NCBI RefSeq assembly: GCF_018283645.1
Contig: NZ_JAGSXH010000038.1
Span: forward strand, 1-50,601
Direction of reading: 5' to 3'
DNA: 50,601 nt
Source of the DNA: Actinocrinis puniceicyclus
Lineage (GTDB): Bacteria > Actinomycetota > Actinomycetes > Streptomycetales > Catenulisporaceae
Shown: piece by piece, positions 45,371 to 50,601 of the stretch
Position numbering within the stretch: the first letter of the stretch is position 1
How the letters are laid out: each line of letters starts with the position of its first letter
Translations under genes and position numbers: made by a program
The notes under the pieces: generated by a model
Told to the model about the DNA's origin: nothing
Databases searched by the model: none
What the model saw: the letters and a program-made list of their open reading frames with translations, nothing else

Positions 45371-45796
45371 GTGAGCACATCAGCCAGTGCGCAGATTTCT
45401 GGGGACACCGCGGGGCAGGCGACATCGTATGAGGTCCGGGCCGAACTGGAGCGGTTCCTCGAGCGGGATCTGCTCGGCCCGTGGGACGGCCCGGGTGGGG
45501 AGCTGCCGGCGGGGATCACCACGTCGGACCGGTACCCGCCCGGCCGGCTCGTGCCGCGGGTCGCACCGCTCGAGGTGCTGCCGCGTCCGGGCCTGCCGAC
45601 AACTGAACAGCTCCGGCCTGATCCGATGCCGGAGCAGTTCACTGTGCCGTTGGCGAACCCACTCGACGCATCGCCGAATCTGCGGCGCCTGAGGCGGATC
45701 CGATCAGCTGCCTACGGTTGCACTTTGCAGCACGACCTGCAGCACTGGGGCCGCAAGTCAGATTATCGTCGTCGTAGCAGTAATTCGGTGGTGTGA
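45371..45796 (+). pseudogene. 5' remnant of a DrmA-like (DISARM) helicase
   Basis: The frame opens with a GTG and reads SYEVRAELERFLERDLLGPWDG, then DRYPPGRLVPR, which resembles the N-terminus of DISARM helicase DrmA. After about residue 105 the reading becomes non-typical and ends at 45796, whereas DrmA is over 1000 residues, so the helicase domains are lost. The methylase 3' remnant at 40554-40799 lies upstream on the same strand, the order expected for drmMI followed by drmA. Recognition is from memory of family sequences and needs a profile search. Confidence 0.45.
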
Positions 45797-45830
45797 TGCA
45801 ACGGCCGCGACAACCTGGTGGCGGTCCGGC

Positions 45831-45840
45831 CGTCTCCGGC
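45831..45840. repeat. left target-site duplication of the IS
   Basis: CGTCTCCGGC directly abuts the left inverted repeat and recurs exactly at 47228-47237 after the right inverted repeat. The 10-bp length is usual for ISAs1-family insertions. Confidence 0.9.
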
Positions 45841-47227
45841 CAGGGCCAATGTCAAAGTAGGCTTTCGTCCGTTTTATGAGTGATCGTCAGATCAGGTGGA
45901 GTAGTTCTGTCAGGAGTTCGGGCCTGCGCGCGTGTTTGCGCAGGGCTTTGGCGATGTTGGTTTCGCCGGCCAGGCGCAGCATGCTGATGACGAGGTTGCG
46001 CAGGGTCGCCATGATCCGTGGCAGTGTTCCGGTGCTGATCGCGGACTTGTCCTCACCGAAGGCGACGTCGCGCACGTAGTGGCATTGATTCTCGATCCGC
46101 CAGTGTCCGCGCACGAGGGCCGCCAGTTCGCCCGGCCCGGCCAGTTCGGGCGGCAGGCTGGTGATCACGTAGACGACCTCCTTGGTCAGCCGGCCCGTGG
46201 TGCCCGCCCGCCGGGTGTAGCGGATGATCCTGGCGATCTGTTTCGCGCCGGGGAAGTCGATCCCCGCGGCGTCCGCGGTGGTCAGGTGGCGTTCGCGGAT
46301 CATCCCGCGGGTGCGTTCGCTCTCGTGGTGCTCCCCGTTCGTGCGTCCTTGTACGGTGATGCGCCGGTGGCAGGCTTCGAGCAGTGCGGGCTGGTTCGCC
46401 TTGACCGTGAAAACGTAGTGCGCGTCGTGTTCATGCAGGTGGCGTGCGGTTTCCCGCTGGGTGTGCAGGGCGTCCATCGTGATGACGGACCCTGCGATGT
46501 CCATGCCGCCGAGCAGGATGCGCGCCTCGGGGATCTCGTTGGTCTTGGAGTCGATCTGCCGCTGGGCCAGGATCGTGCCGGCGACGTGGTCGAGCGCAGC
46601 GAGCAGGGTGACCGCCGCGAACCCCGTGGCGCCCGAGCCGCGCAGCACCTTGCCGTCCACCGCGATCGCCCGCAGCGCCGGGCGCGATGCCACGGGTCTC
46701 CCGGCGTCGGGGTCCGGGGTGTGCGCTGCGGTGAACCCGCAGGCCACGGCATCGAGCACACCGGCGTCCACGCGTTGCAGGACCCGGCGCACCGTACGGC
46801 CCTCCGGGCCGACATACCTGCCACGCAGCGCCTCCCACCGCGCCCCGACCTGCGCGAGCAGTTCCTGCGGGGCGTCGGCGCACCACTCGGCCATCGCGTC
46901 CTGGCTGCCGTGTCCGGCCGCCATCGCGCACACGGCCAGGGCGAGGATCACCGGCAGCGCGTGACGCCGCCCGCGCGGGTCACGCGGATCCGGGACCTGC
47001 GCGAAGAACGCCGGCAGGCAAGCCGGGCTCAAACCGCGCTGGCCAGAGGCGCAGGGGATGGGGCAGGATTCAACGGCGGGCACGACGGCTCCCGGATCAG
47101 ACAGCGTAGACACCTGAATGCTCCTCAGACGTCGTGCCCGCTTGCAAGCCGGCCCCCGGCAGCCCCGCACAGACCACGGGTAAAACCCCGCAAACCCACC
47201 CACAAGATCACTTTGTCATTGGCCCTG
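45841..47227 (-). mobile_element. ISAs1-family insertion sequence, intact (1387 bp)
   Basis: The ends are 18-bp inverted repeats: CAGGGCCAATGTCAAAGT at 45841-45858 and, on the other strand, CAGGGCCAATGACAAAGT at 47210-47227, differing at one base. A perfect 10-bp direct repeat flanks the element. One transposase gene on the minus strand fills it. Intact ends, an intact gene and an exact target duplication point to a recent insertion. Excising it rejoins a reading frame that continues into 47238-47350, so the target was part of older, already degraded coding DNA. Confidence 0.93.
45887..47113 (-). CDS. ISAs1-family transposase
   Basis: A 408-residue DDE transposase. Family signatures: VPDPRDPRGRRHALPVILALAVCAM at the start of the conserved region, IAVDGKVLRGSG (first Asp), SVITMDALHTQRETARHL (second Asp) and GHWRIENQCHYVRDVAFGEDKS (Glu). 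All catalytic residues are present. GTG at 47113 is chosen because AGGAG stands 7 nt upstream; a longer frame to 47203 begins with non-conserved residues close to the inverted repeat. Confidence 0.92.
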   Translation of the reverse strand: MSTLSDPGAVVPAVESCPIPCASGQRGLSPACLPAFFAQVPDPRDPRGRRHALPVILALAVCAMAAGHGSQDAMAEWCADAPQELLAQVGARWEALRGRYVGPEGRTVRRVLQRVDAGVLDAVACGFTAAHTPDPDAGRPVASRPALRAIAVDGKVLRGSGATGFAAVTLLAALDHVAGTILAQRQIDSKTNEIPEARILLGGMDIAGSVITMDALHTQRETARHLHEHDAHYVFTVKANQPALLEACHRRITVQGRTNGEHHESERTRGMIRERHLTTADAAGIDFPGAKQIARIIRYTRRAGTTGRLTKEVVYVITSLPPELAGPGELAALVRGHWRIENQCHYVRDVAFGEDKSAISTGTLPRIMATLRNLVISMLRLAGETNIAKALRKHARRPELLTELLHLI

Positions 47228-47237
47228 CGTCTCCGGC
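47228..47237. repeat. right target-site duplication of the IS
   Basis: Exact copy of the 10-bp CGTCTCCGGC at 45831-45840, adjoining the right inverted repeat. Confidence 0.9.
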
Positions 47238-47487
47238 GAGGCGCGGCTGTCGACGGGTGTTCTTGCCGAATGTGTGCCCAAGTTCCGCGGTCTGGAGGCG
47301 AAGGAGCTGGTCAGAGGCTTGTGTGAGCAGGTCTCAAAAACGTCGCGAAAGCTACCCAGGTTCGAATCCTGGACCTGCCACGCGGTGGGTGCGGGTACGG
47401 GTGTTTCACCGCTGGTGCGGTCAGCCGTCGCGGTCGGCAAGTGGTGACGGTTCGGTATGCGCTGTCAAAACTGCTTGTATGCCGGTC
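47238..47487. other. degraded sequence with tRNA 3'-end fragment
   Basis: No intact gene. In one frame the first 110 bp reads like protein (LSTGVLAECVPKFRGLEAKE then LVRGLCEQVSKTS), in frame with sequence left of the IS, so it may be a fragment of an older gene; I cannot name it. It runs into the tRNA-like fragment at 47356-47380. Confidence 0.35.
47356..47380 (+). other. tRNA 3'-end fragment (possible attachment-site relic)
   Basis: CCAGG-TTCGAAT-CCTGG forms a perfect T-arm, followed by ACCTGCC and A, which looks like the 3' acceptor strand and discriminator base. A complete tRNA would need GGCAGGT about 70-85 nt upstream and a D-arm and anticodon arm between; none can be folded. It is therefore a partial copy, as left by integration of a mobile element into the 3' end of a tRNA gene. 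Confidence 0.5.
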
Positions 47488-47538
47488 GTGACTGCGCGGC
47501 CGCGCCGATGGTTGCTGTCGGCGCGGCCGCGCAGTCAC
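47488..47538 (-). terminator. perfect 21-bp hairpin downstream of the LamG/SGNH gene
   Basis: Positions 47488-47508 and 47518-47538 are perfectly complementary (21 bp, almost all G/C, containing GCGCGGCCGCGC), with a 9-nt loop. It begins 13 bp after the stop of the minus-strand secreted protein gene. There is no T-run, as is common for actinomycete terminators. It would also stop transcription coming from the left. Confidence 0.8.
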
Positions 47539-47551
47539 GCACTTGTGGTGC

Positions 47552-50500
47552 CTACCGGATCTGGTGGTAGAGGGCGGTGATCTGGGGTGCGCTCAGCGCA
47601 TAGTCCCAGTCTTGTGCGTTGCTGATTTCTCCGGGGAAGTAGTCGGCGGGGTTGCCGTTGTAGAGGTCTCTGCCGAGGGTGAAGGCGCCGGCGGCGTTCC
47701 AGGTGGTGATTCCGGTTGCCGTGGCGGCGAGGGCGCCGTTGACGTAGAGTTGGGCGGTTTTGGTGGCGGCGTTGTAGACGCCGACCAGGTGGGTCCAGTT
47801 GGTGGTGGCGCCGGTGGCGGCTGCTTGCGGCTGCCAGGCGGGGTTGGTGGTGTCGGAGGCCATGAAGTACAGGTTCCACTCGCCGCCGCTAGCAGTGCCG
47901 TACCCGAGGTAGAAGCCGCTTTCGGTGGTGCCGTCCTGTGCGGCGACCACGGCGTTGTGGGTGGTGGAGGAGAGTTTGACCCAGGCGGAGACGCCGAAGC
48001 TCTGCGAGGTGTTGAGCACCGGTCCGCTGCTGGCTCCGTAGCCGGCGGTGCCGTCGAGGCTCAGGACGGTGCCGTCGGGGTCGAGGGTGTTGGCGCGGGT
48101 GGTGTCGGTGGTCCAGGTGTAGTTGGTTGCGTTGGTGCCGTTGAGGTTGATCGGGTTCTGGCCGGGGTTGTTCATGGTGCCCAGGTACGGGTCGTGTGCG
48201 GCCGCGTTCTGGGCGGCGGTGTCCACGGCGGTGGACAGGAAGGTGGCGCCGTCGGCGCCGTCTGCGAGGGGCCAGGTGTCCTGGGGGATGAGGTAGGCGT
48301 TGGCGAGGGCGGCGTAGCCGGGTATGGAGAGGTTGACGTGGTCGGCGGTTTGGGCGTTGGGGTCGAGTTGGGTTTCGCCGTTGCTGGTGTCGGTGATGCC
48401 GAGGTTGCCGGGGGCGTCGATGTAGTAGGCGTAGTTGGTCAGGTCCTTGTTGACGTCTTGGCGGGTCTGATCGACGGTGGTGGTGCACGGGTCGTTGCCG
48501 TATGTGCCTGGTGACGCGGCGGCGCCGTCGCCGGCGTAGCCGTCGCAGGGGGTGAGTAGGACGTATACGGGTGTGATGTTGAATGCGGCCAGTTCGTTGT
48601 TCAGGGCTTTGTAGCCATCATTGATCAGGGTGTTGCTGTCGGCGCCGTTGAGGACGTCGTCGAGTCCTTCGTAGACCAGGACGGTGGTGATCTCGGGGTG
48701 GTCGAGGATGTCGCGGTCGATGCGGGAGAGCGCCGAGGGGCCGCCGACCGCGCCGCCGGAGTAGGTCTCGGGGTTGTCGGTCATGATCTGGTTGGATTCG
48801 ATGCCTTCGGCGATGGTGCCGTAGGGAACTGGGGTGCTGGGTTCGGCGGCGGCCAGGTCGTCGGATAGGCGGATGCTGGTGGAGCCGATCGGGCTGGTGT
48901 TGGGCTGCCAGGCGTCGATCAGGCCGTCGCCCAGGACCGCCTGGGTGGCGTCGCCGGTGGTGGCGACGTCCAGGTCGGTTAGGACGTCGGTGAACCAGCC
49001 CTGATACGTGCCTGTGCCGGTGAAGGGTGTGCCGCTGGTGTCGGTGGTCTTGTCGCCGGTGCCGGTGGCGGAGAGGTATTCGTAGGCTGTGTTGGCCCAG
49101 GAGTGCTGGACGAGGTAGGGCACGGTGTTGGTGAGGCTGAAGGAGACCAGGAGCCACTGGTTGGCGGTCACCGGGAAGGAGGCGGGCGGGTCGGCGTAGG
49201 CCATGGCGCCGGCGGGGATGCTGGTGCCGGGCTGGCTGCCGAAGGTGAGTGGAGTGAAGGATCCCGAGGGTAGTGCGGTGGGCAGTCCGCCGCTGGTGGC
49301 GTCCAGGGCGATGGTGGCTTTGCCGATCGAGAGGGGGTTGGCGCCCAGGGCGTTGTCGAGTTTGATGCGCACGGCGCTGCCGGAGATCGAGGGTTTCAGG
49401 GCGATGCGGAAGGTCTGGTTGTTGAAGTTGGAGCCCTGGAAGTTGTACTGGCCTTCGGAGGGGTTGGCCCAGGCGCCGGTCCAGTTGGTGCCGGTCGGCA
49501 GGGTGGATGCGGTGATCGTGTTGGGGGTGACGGTCGTGTTGACTTGGGTGGTGGAGGTGTTGATGTTGCGCAGCGCGATGCCGAAGACGTGCAGCGCGGG
49601 GCCGCCGGCGACAAGCTGACCGGTCAGGTCGGGCAGGGTGATCGACGTGATGGTCTCGTTCGCGTTGAGCGGGACGGTGAACATGTAGATCTTCGCGGGG
49701 GTGGTTTGCTGCCCGCCGGGGGAGTTGCGGTGCGGCAGTGTGACGGCCGCGATCGATGCGGGTCCGGTGACCCAGTCCGGGACGGTCAGGTCGTAGGTGG
49801 AGCTGTCGCTGGTGTAGTTGATGGTGCCGAAGGTGGCCGGGCAGGGGGCCTGGGTGTTGGTGCCGAGATCGCACCAGTTGTCGGCGATGGCGGTGCCGGG
49901 TGGAGCGTAGGGTGCGGCGTTGTAGTTGGGGTCGGTGGCGGTGATGGCCGCGTTGGCGCTGGTGGCGGTGACCAGCAGGCTTAGGGCGTTGCCGGTTCCG
50001 GTGACCGGGATCGTTTGGTTGGCGGCCAGGATGTTGTCGTGCGCGCCGGTGCCGAAGGCTGGGAGGGTGAAGGTGGCGCCGTCGATGGTGACGCTTTGCT
50101 GGGCTTTCCAGCCGGCGTTGGTCAGGTCGGTGGCTGAGAAGCTGAAGTAACCGTCGGCGGCGCCCTCTGAAGGGTTGTTGTCGGGGCTGACGGCGGTGTT
50201 GTTCAGGCATGCGATGAAGCTCGCGCAGACGGTGTTGGCATGGCCTGCAGCGAGGAAGGGATAGGACGTCCAGCCGATGTTGCTGTCGCCGGCGGCGTCG
50301 CGGGCGTAGACCCACAGCGTGTGGGGACCGTTGGACTGGGGAGCGATGATGACGTTGGCGGCGGAGTACATGGCGTTGACTTCGGTGGCTGTCAGGGCGC
50401 GCGTATAGGTTTGCACGTCGCTGACTTCGCCGGGGACCTGGTTGGACAGGGTGCCGCCGGTGGTTTTCACGGCATTGATGACCAGGGGGCCGGGGGCGTT

Positions 50501-50601
50501 GAAGGTGGCGGCGACGGCGGTGGTGCCGATCAGGGCGCCGTTGACGTAGAAGGCTGCGGTCTTGGCGGTGGCGTCGTAGACGCCGACCAGGTGGGTCCAG
50601 G
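47552..50601 (-). CDS. secreted LamG-SGNH-LamG protein (partial, runs off the right edge)
   Basis: The frame is open from the window edge to 47552 (over 1010 residues; start outside). Part of an N-terminal LamG/concanavalin-like domain is visible (WTHLVGVYDATAKTAAFYVN, then GEVSDVQTYTRALT), and a second LamG domain ends the protein (FGVSAWVKLSS, WTHLVGVYNAATKTAQLYVN, DWDYALSAPQITALYHQ). Between them is a region laid out as in actinobacterial secreted SGNH hydrolases (RIALKPSISGSAVRIKLDNALG, SIGKATIAL, EGIESNQI, SRIDRDIL). The catalytic blocks are altered: GDSL is GDGLIDA, GxND is GLDD, and the final D-x-x-H is DHVN. So it is probably a non-catalytic binding protein or a changed enzyme. LamG domains bind glycans or proteins. 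Confidence 0.75.
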   Translation of the reverse strand, partial: WTHLVGVYDATAKTAAFYVNGALIGTTAVAATFNAPGPLVINAVKTTGGTLSNQVPGEVSDVQTYTRALTATEVNAMYSAANVIIAPQSNGPHTLWVYARDAAGDSNIGWTSYPFLAAGHANTVCASFIACLNNTAVSPDNNPSEGAADGYFSFSATDLTNAGWKAQQSVTIDGATFTLPAFGTGAHDNILAANQTIPVTGTGNALSLLVTATSANAAITATDPNYNAAPYAPPGTAIADNWCDLGTNTQAPCPATFGTINYTSDSSTYDLTVPDWVTGPASIAAVTLPHRNSPGGQQTTPAKIYMFTVPLNANETITSITLPDLTGQLVAGGPALHVFGIALRNINTSTTQVNTTVTPNTITASTLPTGTNWTGAWANPSEGQYNFQGSNFNNQTFRIALKPSISGSAVRIKLDNALGANPLSIGKATIALDATSGGLPTALPSGSFTPLTFGSQPGTSIPAGAMAYADPPASFPVTANQWLLVSFSLTNTVPYLVQHSWANTAYEYLSATGTGDKTTDTSGTPFTGTGTYQGWFTDVLTDLDVATTGDATQAVLGDGLIDAWQPNTSPIGSTSIRLSDDLAAAEPSTPVPYGTIAEGIESNQIMTDNPETYSGGAVGGPSALSRIDRDILDHPEITTVLVYEGLDDVLNGADSNTLINDGYKALNNELAAFNITPVYVLLTPCDGYAGDGAAASPGTYGNDPCTTTVDQTRQDVNKDLTNYAYYIDAPGNLGITDTSNGETQLDPNAQTADHVNLSIPGYAALANAYLIPQDTWPLADGADGATFLSTAVDTAAQNAAAHDPYLGTMNNPGQNPINLNGTNATNYTWTTDTTRANTLDPDGTVLSLDGTAGYGASSGPVLNTSQSFGVSAWVKLSSTTHNAVVAAQDGTTESGFYLGYGTASGGEWNLYFMASDTTNPAWQPQAAATGATTNWTHLVGVYNAATKTAQLYVNGALAATATGITTWNAAGAFTLGRDLYNGNPADYFPGEISNAQDWDYALSAPQITALYHQIR

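Noticed and set aside
45932-47326. A 464-residue plus-strand frame through the IS
   Set aside because: Antisense to the transposase and extends across the IS end; no conserved motif.
4675-47379. attL/attR direct repeats bounding one 42.7-kb integrative element
   Set aside because: The two tRNA-like fragments are in opposite orientation, and the left one lies between genes of one conjugation operon.
47290-47380. A complete tRNA gene upstream of the T-arm
   Set aside because: No 5' acceptor strand complementary to ACCTGCC at the right distance, and no D-arm or anticodon arm can be folded.

Overview
This is a high-GC actinomycete chromosome segment, probably Streptomyces-like or a relative. 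The evidence is the strong G/C preference at third codon positions, the GTG starts, the SCO6880-type conjugation genes, an MAB_1171c-like membrane protein, a P450 and a large secreted LamG/SGNH protein. Most of the window is accessory DNA: mobile-element genes on the left, a dense run of defence systems in the centre and right, and a secreted-protein gene at the right edge.

Region by region: (1) 1-5015, minus strand: a conjugation module with a VirB4-like ATPase (cut by the window edge), an SCO6880-family protein, a TrbL/VirB6-like membrane protein, a VirB8-like protein and a small two-TM protein. (2) 5253-9836, plus strand: an XRE regulator, an ImmA/IrrE-like metallopeptidase, an MAB_1171c-like membrane protein, a cytochrome P450 and a lytic transglycosylase/NlpC-P60 hydrolase. 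The hydrolase probably belongs to the conjugation machinery. (3) 10143-23999: a complete type I-E CRISPR-Cas locus. CRISPR array 1 (31 repeats) is followed by cas3, a fused cas8e-cas11 (cse1-cse2), cas7e, cas5e, cas6e, cas1 and cas2e, then array 2 (42 repeats with the same repeat sequence). A 3' fragment of a second NlpC/P60 gene lies just after array 2, so the locus is bracketed by related hydrolase sequences.

(4) 24179-27238, minus strand: a tight four-gene operon encoding a TauD-like dioxygenase, a TPR/coiled-coil/TM protein, a PP2C-like phosphatase and a Nudix hydrolase; I do not recognise it as a named system. (5) 27546-37276, plus strand: an RHH-RAMA-like small protein, an Abi/HEPN-like protein, a half-size HsdS, then HsdM, HsdS, HsdR and an M48-type metallopeptidase, i.e. 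a type I restriction-modification island with extra parts. (6) 37386-40328: an intact three-gene ABC-3C-type system. (7) 40554-45796: apparent remnants of a DISARM-like system (the 3' end of an Eco57I-type methylase and the 5' end of a DrmA-like helicase), separated by a minus-strand three-gene operon whose large product has a Lon-like region, a TM helix and a beta-propeller-like half. (8) 45841-47227: an intact ISAs1-family insertion sequence with 18-bp inverted repeats and a 10-bp target duplication. (9) 47356-47380: a tRNA 3'-end fragment, and 47488-47538 a perfect 21-bp hairpin. (10) 47552 to the right edge: a LamG-SGNH-LamG protein whose SGNH catalytic residues are mostly replaced.

The most notable points are the cas8e-cas11 fusion with a well-placed internal ribosome binding site and GTG start that could give free Cas11; an array-2 leader that appears to lie inside the 3' end of cas2, because it matches the sequence upstream of array 1; the bracketing of the CRISPR-Cas locus by conjugation-type hydrolase sequences; and two unassigned operons (TauD/TPR-TM/PP2C/Nudix and the Lon-like/propeller triad). 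All homology statements come from reading motifs; no database search was run.
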